Part shown: piece by piece, positions 23,555 to 35,394 of the stretch
How the letters are laid out: the number at the start of each line of letters is the position of its first letter
Position numbering within the stretch: the first letter of the stretch is position 1
Source of the DNA: Pegoplata infirma
Lineage: Eukaryota; Arthropoda; Insecta; Diptera; Anthomyiidae
Direction of reading: 5' to 3'
DNA: 64,000 bases
Assembly: GCA_963921195.1 (NCBI GenBank)
Contig: OY992539.1
Coordinates: 41,434,299 to 41,498,298 of the forward strand
Notes under the pieces: generated by a model
The model's database searches: none
The model's input: only the letters and a program-made list of their open reading frames with translations
What the model was told of the DNA's origin: nothing
Translations under genes and position numbers: made by a program

Positions 23555-23944
23555 GACCTTTTTACAATTTCCGAGTAGGCTCGAGCGATTATGGTCGATT
23601 TTAATACACGCAAGACCCAATGTTGGATATTAACCCAAAGATGGGCTGAGGAGTCGGAATTTTTATATGTAAATAGCTATGGATGGTATTGCTTTGGGAT
23701 ACTTTCGATGCTTTGGGCATGAGAATACAGTGTGATGTCCTTTAGAATTAACACATATATCAAGTGTCGAAAGAGTGTTTCTTACTTTACTTCATCCGAT
23801 CTCCGTCCAAAAATGGAATAAAACTCTCATATATGGGCAGGGCCTTCAAAGTATATTCTAAAGCTTCTGGACCGTGTTCGGTGGAGGGCGGTGTAGTTTA
23901 TCAATGATAGATGTGTATCCAATTCTATTGATTCATTGGAGTAT

Positions 23945-24375
23945 TATGGGTACCAGGACACAACGGAATACAGTGAAATGAAAAGGCAGATAAACTCGCA
24001 AAACTTGGAGCTGATGGTTTAGGTACCATGGTGCCAGTTTTACCACCACTTCAAAACTATAAACTTAAACGGAATTTCATCAATGTTGCAAAGGCAAACA
24101 GGAGGTGGAGAGAACTGACAACATGCAAAATAAGCAGAACTTTGTGTCCAACTTATGATCAAGGGAAAACTAAATATCTACTATCACTTACGAGAAGGGA
24201 ATGCCGAGCTCTGCTGGGATAACAACTGGTCATTGTCTTATCGGCATCCATGCCAAGAATATTGGACTTATTTCAGACGCTAGTTGTAAAAGATGCGCTT
24301 CACCAGGAGTAGATGAAACGATGGAACACATACTTTGTCACTGCCCAGCTGTGGCAAGGAGTCGATAATTACAAT
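23945..24375 (+). pseudogene. LOA/I-like RNase H end, family E
   Basis: GTACCAGGACACAACGGAAT encodes the VPGHNGI block of RNase H, and further on AKLGADGLGTMVPVLPP and LQNYKLKRNFINVAKANRR match the E copy at 19457. A frameshift after RRECRALLG moves the ITTGHCLIG-type block to another frame. It follows the D copy on the same strand; no target duplication was found at the junction. Confidence 0.7.
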
Positions 24376-24660
24376 TATCCCCAGGACAGAGTGTTTGTTT
24401 GTAATACTCGCTTGTTGCGTAGAGCACACCCGTTTGTTGTTGATTTTCCTGTGTTTTGCACAACGTATTACAGAGAAGATTGAAAAATTGGACCATATTG
24501 ATTGGGAAATTATAAAAGTCTCGGACTCAAATTTTTTTTTGGCAATTTTTTAAGAAAATAAATTTAATTTCGAAACACTTTGTCCTAAGACAAATTTGTT
24601 TATAAAAAAATATTAAAATAAATTAAATTTATTTAATTTTTATACATTTTACATATGTAT

Positions 24661-24910
24661 GTGGTTGCATGAGGTTGTATCTGATGGTCTTTAATTTGGC
24701 GCCCACTTTGGGGCCAAATTTATTCACTTCACATTTACTAAGATGTCAAGTTTTAGATCAAATATGATCTGGTTTTTTTACATATTATAGCACATGGTTG
24801 TATCTGAAAGTCTTAAATGTGGGGCCCACTTTGGGGTCAAATTTAATAACATCATGTTTGCTTAGATGACAAATTTTAAGCAAATTTGATCTGATTAAAC
24901 ATTTTACGTC
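24661..24910. repeat. Direct duplication, period 123
   Basis: GGTTGTATCTGA is at 24673 and 24796. Both are followed by a TCTTAA or TTTAAT block, GCCCACTTTGGGG(C/T)CAAATTTA, a stretch with AGATG(T/A)CAA(G/A)TTTTA, and GATCTG. No coding sense. Origin unknown. Confidence 0.8.
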
Positions 24911-26390
24911 ATTGTTTAAAACATTTTCTTTCTGTTTCATTCCACCGCTAATTTTCTTTATTTTTACCATTTTACCGCTTATTTCTACTTAAAAATATTT
25001 TCATTTCCATTCATAAACATTTGTTTTCACATTTATTCTTACTACTTAAAGCCCTTAATTGCTGGCAACTATGTTGTATAGTCATTCATAATATATAATT
25101 CTAAAAATATACTCATTTTATCTAAATATAGAATTTATGTCTGCATCCGTTAAAAAATTTTTACAATTTGTTCTTGACACTTCACACCAACAAAATTTCA
25201 CTACTTCTTCCTCAAGTTTTATAAGGAAAATAAAAAAGAAAAATAAGGTCATTAAACTCATTTCTGTTATTTTCAGTTAACTTACTTACTGATGCATTTT
25301 GTTGTTACGAGTACGTTTAAATTTAGTTAATGCCACATTCCCCCACTTTTTTTTTATTCATAAACTAAAAAAACAAAAAGCAACAAAAAAAAAGAAAGTA
25401 TAATTGTTACTTTAATTACTAAAGTACTCGTATTCGTACCTACTCATACTATGTCTACATTAGGTTTTTTTTTGTTGTTTGTAGAAAGAACATTATGCAC
25501 AAGATGCAACCATTTTTAATTTTTAATTAATTGAGGAATATTTACTTTCTGTTTTGTTTTTTTTTTCTACTTGTTTTCAAAGTAGCAGAGTGTTAGAACT
25601 TGGTTGTCACTTATGTTAATAATATATAAAACTTTTCGCAGAAAATGTCCTGTGCTGATATATCCTAACAAGGAAATTAAAAGTTACTCTGATTCAATTA
25701 CAAAACTACTTGAGGGAAATTGTCACGATGCCACTGATTTTGAGTCAAACGGTTTCCTTTGTTTTGTGTAAAAAAGTGGAGCATACATTTAGGCTCATAA
25801 AAAAAAAATAATATTGCGTGTTATTTTTCGACATCTTTAGAAATGTTTGTAAAAATATTAAAAATTATTCAACTCAGAGGTATACGAAAACAATTATTTT
25901 TTGATTGCCGTTTCTTTTTAATTCCCTAAATATATGCATTAAAAATATATATATATTTCCCCTAAATATATGCAATAAAAAAATATATTTATTTTTAATA
26001 ATAATTTCCAAAATAAAAAATTAAATTTCAAAAATTAAAAATGTTATCGTGACAATTGACCTTTATGTATTAGATGATTTTTGAATTGTTTATTTAATTT
26101 TCTTTTATATTTTTTTGTTATTAATCGTGGAATGCCTCATATATTAGTTGACTTTTGTTTTTATGCATTTCATACAATATTAATGACGCCTTCTTATGTT
26201 AAATTTTTTCACATAGATTTTATTTTTAATGCTGTTGCACTCTTATTATGCATTCGAAAAACGTAACAAAAACCTACTTCTAAAAATGTTTGACATACAG
26301 CTTGGTACGTTAAAGAATTATAAGAATTAATAACACAAGCAATATTGAACGTTTATGGTCCTACACATCAAAAATAAACCGTATTGGTTT
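24911..26390. other. A+T-rich DNA without recognisable feature
   Basis: Short open frames reflect base composition. A TTTTCAG at 25287-25293 resembles a lone 3' splice site but has no partner. The stretch 25735-25850 resembles 12945-13045, so an ancient dispersed repeat may be present. Confidence 0.5.
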
Positions 26391-27018
26391 TTTTATACCC
26401 TCTACTTACAAGGGAGGGCTTTCAGGGGGCACTTACCGATTGTCCTGAAACTTGCATATGGGAGAGAGGGGATGAAGATAAAATTCACCTGTTTTTTTTT
26501 AGTTGTCCAATCTCACATTTAGCGGGTCAAAGATGAAAGGAAAAAACGAGATTTTTTTTTCGTTTTTTGAGAATTTTTCACATTTCTTTAAAAGATACTA
26601 TATGAGCATTTAATACAGATTAAAAGGTTTTTTGAAGGCCTATCCAATGGCGTATCGGTCGGTTTCCAAATTCGGCTTCATTAAGTTCTTATTTTCAAAA
26701 ATTTAAAAACTTTGGGGTAGTTTATATGAAGTTGTATATACGTACGACTGCAAAAATCATAATCTCTTTTAAAATTAAGCTGACCCATATTTTTGCGTTT
26801 GTCAAAATTTCTGCTAGTTCGGCTTTTATTCGGATTTTCCCGAATGACCATATTTTTTTCATAAGTTGGCAACCCTTTTTTTAAATTTGTGATTGGGCAG
26901 CTAAAAAAAAAAACAGGTAACTCTTATTTTTGTCCCCTCATTCCCATATGCAAGTTTCAGGACAATCGGTGGGTGCCCTCTGAAAGACCTCCCTTGTTAG
27001 TGATAAAGGGTATAAAAA
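26391..27018. mobile_element. Foldback element (family FB4)
   Basis: The left arm TTATACCCTCTACTTACAAG and following bases (GGAGGGCTTTCAGGGGGCAC, GATTGTCCTGAAACTTGCAT) are mirrored by the right arm, ending CTCCCTTGTTAGTGATAAAG and GGTATAA. Arms are roughly 115 bp with high identity. The outermost ATACCC matches family C's end. A related element with the same ACTTACAAGGGA terminus is at 48303-48735. Confidence 0.75.
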
Positions 27019-27795
27019 CACCGTTCGACTGGAATATACGTTTAAAACTAGAGACTAAATGTAGTAAAACTGCATTTACAGTTTTTAATTTCGAGATCCT
27101 GTTTTCTATCCTAGGACAAGTACAAATATAAAAAAAACATTTTATTAAATTTTTTCCTCTAAAACTTTGAAGTTCTTTTAAAAGGAAACAGAATCACGAT
27201 ATCAAAATCTTTGAATGCAGTGTTACTCCATTTAATCTCTACTTTCAGACTTATATCATCCGGTTCATGTTTAATATTGGCTGTCGGACGGTGTAATCAA
27301 AGTCGATATTCCGATGTACGTCTGTCTGGTTGTCTGTTGAAAACACGCAAACTTTTGAGGTAGAAGTTGGGGTCAACTTCTCCCCTCTCGATAAATATTG
27401 AAAATCAATTTTTTATGATTCCAGCTTTAAATTCAAACAATTTTATCATTAATTAATTTTTATCCACGCCCACAAAAGAGGGAGGGGCAAAAAAGATATG
27501 TTCTATCCCATGGGTCGAAATTTAGGACTTTGAACTTCTTCTACCATAAAAATGTTTCATTTACTTAACAAAAATACAAAAAACTAAAGCGTTTTTTAGA
27601 GGTTAGCTTAGTTTTTAAGGGGAAACTTTTTCCCCCCGGTCGAAATTTTTCCATTTATGAGCTTAACGTACCTAATTATACGTGCCAAGTTTCAGAAGTC
27701 TAGCTATTTTATTTTGGACTGCATTGAGTTTACTACAGACGGCCGAATATTCATAGATTGTCTTAGAACTGATCATGGATCAATAATATATATAC
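27019..27795. other. Degenerate dispersed-repeat DNA
   Basis: GTCTGTCTGG with GTTGTCTGTTGAAAACACGC (about 27328-27352) matches family C's internal region (36445-36470). The remainder is A+T-rich with no gene. Confidence 0.45.
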
Positions 27796-30700
27796 TTAAC
27801 TAGCTGTTTTGCACCCGGCGTTGCCCGGGTTGAAAAAAATATTATATAATGAATGAGTTTTTTCTTAGTCAGTTTATCTACTGCTTCATGTCTTTTCACT
27901 GGTGAATATAAACCTATTCCTGAGGTTTGGTCGTTTTCGACTTCGCTTAGCGTCGGGAACATTGTGCGTACGTGTTCTTCCGTCATGGGAACAAACCTTC
28001 TTGGTTGGGTGGAGTGTGTGATGCGGGCCGTTCAAAAAAAATCAAAAACGTTTTTTTTAACAAAAAAAAATCAAAACGTTTTTTGCACCTTGTTTGGAAC
28101 TTCCCGATTTCAAATCAAAAAAGGAACCCAAAGACATTGCCCAGCAGGTGCAATACTTTTGTGAGTTAATATTGACCATAAAAGGCAACTGTTACGACCC
28201 CGACGCAAAGCGAAATAGAAAAAACGAATAATCGCCCCACCCCAAAATTAATGTATTTCTTTAATGGCTTTTAAAAGGAACCTATAGTTCCCTCCTCAGC
28301 ACAGTACAGACTAGTATGCAAACACTGATGCTAATTGCGTACTTTCCAATATGGTGGCATGGTTTTTAGTACATAATTATCATCGCTGCCTAGTGTAAGT
28401 GTGCCTGTACGTGTGTGCTTTTGTGTATGTATTTATGTTGTTTGTTTACGTTTTGTATGAAACGTCAAAAGTTACACTGTGTGCTGTCACTAATACTTAC
28501 ACACATCAAATGCACCTCTGTGAACCTACTACTCATGTACTGTGCTCCTCAGTTAGCACTTTATGTGGTGAAAACTTCAATAAAGACATAACTTTCACAA
28601 TAGTTCAAGTGGGTGTGGCATTTAACGCATCTAGTTCAATTTTGGTCTCATGTGACATATAGTTCCCCTATTGGTTAGCACGTAAAGAAAATTGCAATTA
28701 AATTTGTTCAGCAGATTTTCCACGTTTGCGGAACTGGCAGACAATATTAACTCACAAAAGTACAAAGGGGCGTGCCATTATATGCCTTTTTTATCAATCG
28801 CTGTTTAATATTGCCTATAGCACTATTTGTGTTGAAAATTTCATTGAAATCGGCTTAACTGTTTTCAGGTTCTAATATGGCAGTAGTGTTTAAAGGAATT
28901 GGTTAAGCCGTTTTTGCATGATAGCAAATAAGCTAGAAATAACGTTCTGTATATTACAAATTTATGTGGCATTTAACTTTAATTTGTCTCATCGCATTTT
29001 ATATGGCAAATAGTTACGAAACAGGAAAAAATATTTTTTAATTTAATACAAAAGGGTGCGGCATTTTAAGCCCCTTTGCCCGATCGCCGCGGTAAGTACC
29101 AACTGTGGTGAAAATTTGCTTAAAATTGGTTTCACCGTTAACGCGTGAGTGTAGATCAGGCAAAAATAAATTTTAATGTATTACAAAGGGGCTTGTCAAT
29201 TCACGCCTTTGTCTGGTGGTGTCTATAGTTTCCGCCTCAATAATTACTAACTGTGGTGAAAATTAAAACAACATCGGGTTCGTAGTTTAAGCGTGATTAC
29301 GGTATGGCAGAAAAAACTTTCAGTACATTGCAAAAGGCGTGGCAGTTGATACAGACTAAAGTTCTCGCCTCTGATAGTACTATCTATGGAAAAAATTTTG
29401 TTAAAATCGGTTTAGTCGTTTAATCGTTATTAAGGAATAGGCAGAAACACTTTCAGTATAGTATAAAGGCTCGTGTCAATTTACGCTCCCTTTGTCCAAA
29501 CACGCTCTAATTTAATCTTTAGTTCCCGCCTCGGTAAATACTTACTATCTGTGGTAAAAATTTCATTCTAATCGGTTTAGCAGTTATGCTAGATTACGGA
29601 ACAGACAGAAATAGCGTTCAATAAAATAAATTTTATTAAAATCAGTATAGTCGTTTAAGCGTGATAACGGAACATGCAGAAAAAACTTTCAGTATAGTAC
29701 AAAGGGGCGGAAAATGGCACGCCCCTTTGTACTATACTGAAAGTATAGTACAAAGGGGCGCCTCGGTTAGTACTAACTTTGGTAAAAATTTCATTAAAAT
29801 CGGTTCTGCCATTTATGTGTGATTACGGAACAGGAAGAATTAACTTTCAATGTAATAGAAAGGGGCGTGGCATTTTACGTCTCTTTTTCGATCGCCCTCT
29901 ATTGTGGCTCATAGTTTTCGCTTCGGTTAATACTATCTGTGATGAAAATTTCATAAAAATCTCTTCAGCCGTTTAAGCATAATTGCGGAAAAGGCAGAAT
30001 AAACTTTCAGTGTAATAAAAAGGGCGTGCCATTTTACGCCCCTTTTTTTCGATCGCCCTCTATTATGGCTCATGGTTTCCACATCGGTTAGTACTATCTG
30101 TGGTAAAAGTTTTAGTGAAATCGGTTAAATCGCTTTTCAGTGGTTGCGTAACAGGCAGACATAGTTTCTGTATTGTACAAAGGGGCGTGGCATTTTACGC
30201 CCATTTTTCCGATCGCGGATTTTTCTGACCTATAGTACCCGCCTCGGTTTGTATTATCTGTGGTGAAAATTTTATAAAAAAACGGTTCAGCCGTTTTTCC
30301 GTTATTGCAGGGCAGGCAGATATAGCTTTAGCATGGTACAAAGGGGCGTGGCATTTTACGCCCCTTTTTCCGATCGCGGTCGCTTATGGCCTATAGTTCC
30401 CGCCTCGGTTAGTACTATCCGTGGTGAAAATTTCATGAAAATCGGTTCAGCCGTTTTTCCGTTATTGTCTGACAGGCTGATATGGCTTTAGCATGGTACA
30501 AAGGGGCGTGGCATTTTACGCCCCTTTGTCCGATCGCGGTCGCTTATGGCCTATAGTTCCCGCCTCGGTTAGTACTATCTGTGGTGAAAATTCCATAAAA
30601 ATCGGTTCAGCCGTTGTTCCGTTATTGCCGAACAGGCAGATATAGCTTTAGCATGGTACAAAGGGGCGTGGCATTTTACGCCCCTTTGTCCGATCGCGTT

Positions 30701-31020
30701 CGCTTATGGCCTATAGTTGCCGCCTCGGTGAGTACTATCTGTGGTGAAAATTTCATGAAAATCGGTTCAGCCGTTGTTCCGTTATTGCCGAACAGGCAGA
30801 TATAGCTTTATCATGGTACAAAGGGGCGTGGCATTTTACGCCCCTTTGTCCGATCGCGTTCGCTTATGGCCTATAGTTCCCGCCTCGGTTAGTACTATCT
30901 GTGGTGAAAATTTCATGAAAATCGGTTAAGCCGTTCTGTACTTATTGCGGAACAGACAGACAGACAGAAAGACAGACAGACAGACAAACCAACAATCAGA
31001 TTTATAATATTAATAGGGAT
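27796..31020 (+). repeat. Long dispersed repeat with internal 160-bp array
   Basis: It opens with TTAACTAGCTGTTTTGCACC followed by CGGCGTTGCCCGGG, and closes with ACAGACAGACAGAAAGACAG followed by TTATAATATTAATAGGGAT, the head and tail of a repeat type widespread in arthropods. From about 28560 to 30990 the body consists of units containing GGGGCGTGGCATTTTACGCC, a CCGATCG block, GTTCCCGCCTCGGTTAGTAC and AAAATCGGTTCAGCCGTT. The last four units are exactly 160 bp apart (30331, 30491, 30651, 30811) and earlier ones are more diverged. No reading frame is sustained. Confidence 0.8.
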
Positions 31021-32001
31021 GGGGTCCCCGAGAAGTCAGTGAAGTAATTTCTGTGTGAATGTCCGGGTCTGATGAAGCGCCGCCTTAAGCATTTGGGACA
31101 AAAAATGTTCGATGACCTGGAATGCCTAAACGGTGTTTCACTGACTTCTAGCAGAATATCTTACTTAATCGGGGTGGTTTAAGAGGTAGACCTTTGTATC
31201 AGAGAAATAACAATTATGGTAATCACCAGGGAAACCAAAAATATGCAGTATCATGTTTTTTCCTGTGCATTTTATTGATAAATGGGTAAGGTCTTTATCC
31301 GTTTCAGAAGTTTTTAAGAAATCTGCCATCGATTTGTTAGAGCACATTTTTGCATATTTTAGCTTTAAGAGCATATTTTTGCATATTTTAGGTTTAAGAG
31401 CATATTTTAGCATAAGAGCATATTTTTAGCATATTTTCAATTTCTAGAGCATGTTTCCACTTTTTAGAACATTTTTTTACATTTTTAGAGCATTTTTTTA
31501 CATATTTAGAGCATTTTTTTTTCAATTTTTAGAGCATTCTTTGCTAATTTTTTTTATGACACCATTTATTTTATTTTTTATCCAACAAGGACGTTTTTTT
31601 CAACAATTACGGAATTGTGACGATTGATTCCCCCTTGGCCTGTTCTTGCTTCATATCGGTATATGAAACTATGTTTTCATTAGATTCAGCAACATGGTAG
31701 AAAATATTAAGGCAAATATTTTTGTAGAACATATTTAACCCTCTAACTATCGCACATAACGGTATTTGGAGGGTCTATTCTCTAACAAATTGTAGAAAAC
31801 ACAGCAAAAAAGGGGACATAATTTTTTTTAAGAGCATATTTTTATTGTTTTTAGAGCATATTTTTCGTTTTTAGGCCATTTTTAAAGCGCATAAAACTTG
31901 TTTTTAGAGCATATTTTTGTTTTCCCTGGTAATCACAATGGGCCTTATGGCCTCCGAGTGAATTCGCCAAATGTCGAAAGCCCATCCAACCTAACCTAAC
32001 T
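31021..32001 (+). mobile_element. Family B 3' fragment split by a hAT-like element
   Basis: GAATGTCCGGGTCTGATGAA and AAGCATTTGGGACAAAAAAT match the end of the B coding region, and GGGCCTTATGGCCTCCGAGT with CCAACCTAACCTAACTTA matches its 3' end. The 702-bp hAT-like element at 31227-31928 sits between the two halves. The hairpin is damaged (TTCGCCAAATGTCGAA). Confidence 0.8.
31227..31928. mobile_element. Non-autonomous hAT-like element, 702 bp
   Basis: The left end CAGGGAAACCAAAAATATGC and the complement of the right end, CAGGGAAAACAAAAATATGC, agree at 19 of 20 bases. An 8-bp direct repeat GTAATCAC flanks it (31219-31226 and 31929-31936). The CAGGG terminus and 8-bp duplication are hallmarks of hAT transposons. 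The interior is rich in AGAGCATATTTT repeats and encodes no transposase. It is inserted in a B element, so it is younger than that copy. Confidence 0.9.
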
Positions 32002-32079
32002 TAGGGTCCCCGACCTATATGTTGATGCGTTACTGTGATTGGAGGGTATAAAAATAAAATACTATCAAAGCCTTTATAG

Positions 32080-32510
32080 AACCAAACAAGTAGAAAAGTT
32101 AAATTCGCCCTTGCCGAATGAATTGATACCCTCCACAATTTCTAAAAGATTATTGCAAAAAGCTTTATTTAAAACAAAATTTTTTTTGAAAAAAAATTTC
32201 CGCGAAAAAAAAAATCCTCGATTTTTTTTTTTTCAGAAATATGTTTGTACTTGTTTAAATACCAGCCGGTGTTCAATTATGTTCACATATGTCAACCAGA
32301 AGCCGAATTAAAGCATTTTGTATATTTAGGTTATGTTGAATGTACCAAAATTTTCGAGGTGTCCTTACATTTTCGTTCATAACTTTTGAACCGCTGAACC
32401 GATATCGCTCAAATGCAATACCAAACTGCTCGAGAGAACTTCCAATAAATATGTTAAGTTTCATCAAAAATTATTTTAAATTAAACAATTTTGCGTAAAT
32501 TTAAAAAAAA
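32080..32510 (-). mobile_element. Family C (variant b) fragment
   Basis: AAACAAGTAGAAAAGTTAAA then ATTCGCCCTTGCCGAAT and ATACCCTCCAC give the hairpin-bearing end. The following text to about 32470 is an inverted match to 40135-40548. The other end is lost; a different dispersed repeat starts at about 32527. Confidence 0.7.
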
Positions 32511-32526
32511 AAAAAAAGTTCTGAGT

Positions 32527-32720
32527 TTTTTATTTTTTATACCCTACTACACTCTGTGGTACCGGGTATAATAAGTTTGGGCCGATGTTTATAACTACCC
32601 GAAATATTGGTCCCAGACCCACCTTCAAACATATTTAAATCGATAGAGATCAAAGATCAAAACCTATGATGTTCGGAACAATATTTTTTATAGTCATAGG
32701 CTGGTTAAGTTCATGAATGG
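32527..32720 (+). repeat. Dispersed repeat fragment with TATACCC hairpin
   Basis: TTTTATACCCTACTACACTC, TGTGGTACCGGGTATAATAA and GGCCGATGTTTATAACTACC form a terminal hairpin (ATACCC...GGGTAT) followed by sequence matching 4715-4790. Related to family C by architecture. Confidence 0.6.
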
Positions 32721-33500
32721 TCAGAACTGGTCCAGATGGAAAAAAACTCCGCCTTGAAGAACTTAAACAACCTTTGAAAAACGTAATTTTTAACAGATTT
32801 CCTTTTTTTTAACAAATGCAACATTTATTAGTCAGAAGAAGTTCAAGTCCTGTACTTGGACACAACGGACTATAATTTTTTTTATTGCATGCCCCCCTTT
32901 TTTGTATCATAATAAAATTTCATTAATTAGGGGCAAAAATCATAATAAATCAATTTGTCAACATTTATTGGGAGGGGAAAGGTGTCTGCCATCGTCTCCA
33001 AAAAAGCTTGTAGGGTATTAACGTCAACCTGTCTGCCAGTTTCTAATACTTGCAAGGCGTCATAAAATTTTCGTTTGGGTAGTTATTGCGAAAATATATA
33101 TTGCGCTGTTATAAGATAATAACAAGATACTTAAAAACAGAAAAAAATCAATGCAATAGAAATTATTTAGCAAATTTGTTTTTTACTTTTAAAAAGCGTG
33201 GCACATTTTTTTGATATGCACGATATCAAAGAAAATTTTGTTATGCATTTAATTAAATGGCGCCTAAGGATTTTTAGATAAATTATGAAGAAAGTATATA
33301 CATAGTTTGGCACCTTTGTATAAAATGTTTATATGGTGGGTTTTCTTGGCAATGGGGAAAATACATAATTCTAAGGAAAACACTTTTTAAAATTAAGTAT
33401 GTCAACGGTATGTATGATTTTTTTATTAATTTTTTGTCATATTTAAATGTTTTGTCGGGAAGGACAAGCAAGATATAAAAATTGTTTCCCGACATATGTT
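32721..33500. other. A+T-rich DNA without recognisable gene
   Basis: Nothing beyond short low-complexity frames. Family C-like wording near 32990-33020 (AGCTTGTAGGGTATTAACGTC) is too short to classify. Confidence 0.45.
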
Positions 33501-33648
33501 TATTAGGGGTATAACTTTTTTCAAACATATAAAAACAAATTAGAAAATGTTTACACTAAATTCGATCATTAACAAGAAAAAATTCCAAAATAATATTTTC
33601 AGTCTACAAAAATGTTTTTCTCACAAAGTTATACCCCTAATTTACATG
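33500..33648. repeat. Short inverted repeat
   Basis: TTAGGGGTATAACTTTTTTC at about 33502 is the inverse of the sequence ending AAGTTATACCCCTAA at about 33645. The arms are about 20 bp. A small foldback or the eroded ends of a miniature element; no duplication was seen. Confidence 0.5.
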
Positions 33649-33892
33649 TTTTACGTACATCTGTAATGAGCAAGGAGAGGACTTTCATGCAAATGCATGT
33701 TTTTTCCAGTTGGTTTAGAACAACATAAACCAAATATCTTTGCGAATCAAAGAATTCACTTGAAAATGGCATCGATTCGTTAGTGCATATTTTTGCATAT
33801 TTAATCAAAAATGCATATTTTTGAATATTTTACTATAAATGCATATTTTTGCATGTTTTGCTATAAATGCATATTTTTTGGTCATATTTTGC

Positions 33893-34862
33893 ATCGTGGG
33901 ATAACGATTATTACTAGTTTTTAAAATTTTTTGAAAAAAATTTATTGTAATTTTCCAATCTTTAAATCATTTCTACTGCTCCAATGGTGCGCCATAGAGG
34001 GGTCATTTATAAGACCGACAATTTTTAATTTTTACGTCTTAACATTTCTTTGGAACAAACTAATACCCTATCTCCAATTTCTAAGGGGGCTCCCACACAA
34101 AACGACATTTTTTTAAACTTGCTCCAACCGCTCTAACTGCCCCAATTGTGCCCCTAGAGCAACAAAATGCATAACCGATCAACAATATTTTTTTAGTCCA
34201 AACATTTTCTCTGAACACACCTACCCTCTATCTTTAACTATTAAGGCGGTCCCCATAGAATTTTTTTTTATTTTTTGTAAATTTGTTTTATTTAATCAGC
34301 TTCTACCGGTCCAATGGTGCGTCCGAGAGGGGTCATTAGTGAGACCGACCCCCATTTATTTTTACCCTAAGATTTTAAGATTGGAAAATTACAATAAAAT
34401 TTTTTCAAAAAATTTTAAAAAATAGTAATAATCGTTATCCCACGATCCTCCTGGGCAAAAAATTTGTAGAATCAATAGAAGTTTTACACAAAAAAGTTTC
34501 AAAAAAATCGAAGATTACAAACATATTCAAAAATGAAATTTTAATTTTAAAACTTCAAAATCGCATACTAGAAAGCTTTTAAGAATTTTTTGGGATTTTT
34601 AAAAGTACGTAAAAAAACAAAAATTTTTAAAAAAAAAAATTGAAATTTGGACCATTATTGAAGAAGTTATGAGTAAAAGAAGTTTGAGTAAAGGAACAAA
34701 CTACCAATTTTTAAAAATTCGATATCTTTTGAACGGGTCATCAAAAAAATCTAAAAATTTACCAAGAAGGAGTTTTCGAAGGTTACTAAAAACTGTTATC
34801 AAATTGGGAAAATCTAAAAAAAAAAAATTCAAAGTGTCCGATTTGACATGGAATGCCCCATA
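33893..34862. mobile_element. FB1 foldback, left arm truncated
   Basis: CGTGGGATAACGATTATTAC near 33893 is the inverse of the sequence ending GTTATCCCACG near 34443. The rest of the right arm runs on to GACATGGAATGCCCCAT at 34862, the same terminus as the full FB1 at 38122-40058. The outer part of the left arm is missing. Confidence 0.75.
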
Positions 34863-35394
34863 TATTCTTGATCTTCGATCGATTTTAAGACGAACTAGCG
34901 CTATCCGTCCGTCTGCCCGTCTGTCTGTCTGTTAAAAAAAACACGCTAGATTTTACAAAAATTTACGAATTATCCTGAAGTTAGGCATATATGTTGGGCA
35001 TTTACCTGGTCAGGTTGGTATTTCAATCCAGCAAAAATAAAAGTAGCAGGTTTTTATTTTTGCTAAATAATCTTGACAATGGGATCTGACAAATCCCGAA
35101 ACACGTGTCGATTAAGTCTTGCAAAAAATTACCAACATAAATAAACTTAAAACAGCAAAATAATTTTCTTGAAAATTATTCTATGAGAATATCATAGTTT
35201 TAATTTATAAAGGAAATAATGACCTCGAGCTAGAATAAACCTACTCAAAAAAAAAAATTGTTACTCAAAATAAAATATTTCTAATCAAAATTTTTAATTT
35301 TTTCACGTAAAAAAATTTACTATCCTTTAAAAAGGGCATTGTGAAGGGTATTCATTGATTCGGCCAAGTCGAATTTGACTTTTCCTTTTGTTTT
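34863..35394 (+). mobile_element. Second half of a family C element
   Basis: It begins at the same internal point (TATTCTTGATCTTCGATCGA) where FB1 interrupts family C at 40059. It continues through GTCTGTCTGTCTGTTAAAAA and GGGCATTTACCTGGTCAGGT to the end hairpin ATTCGGCCAAGTCGAAT and CTTTTGTTTT. Non-coding. Confidence 0.75.

Larger units (their letters stand above)
22575..23940 (+). mobile_element. Internally deleted family D element
   Basis: Endonuclease C-terminus (22590-22800), RT start (LQKCSSTLA, about 23150), then a jump to RT motifs B and C (23360-23500), then a thumb scrap at 23815-23900 with CATATATGGGCAGGGCCTTC resembling the triplicated unit at 9094-10275. Much of the RT fingers and palm is deleted. 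Plus strand, opposite to the 8990 copy. Confidence 0.75.

Noticed and set aside
28560..30990. Coding repeats from short frames in the 160-bp array
   Set aside because: Frames differ between units and are ended by stops; the period of 160 is not a multiple of three.
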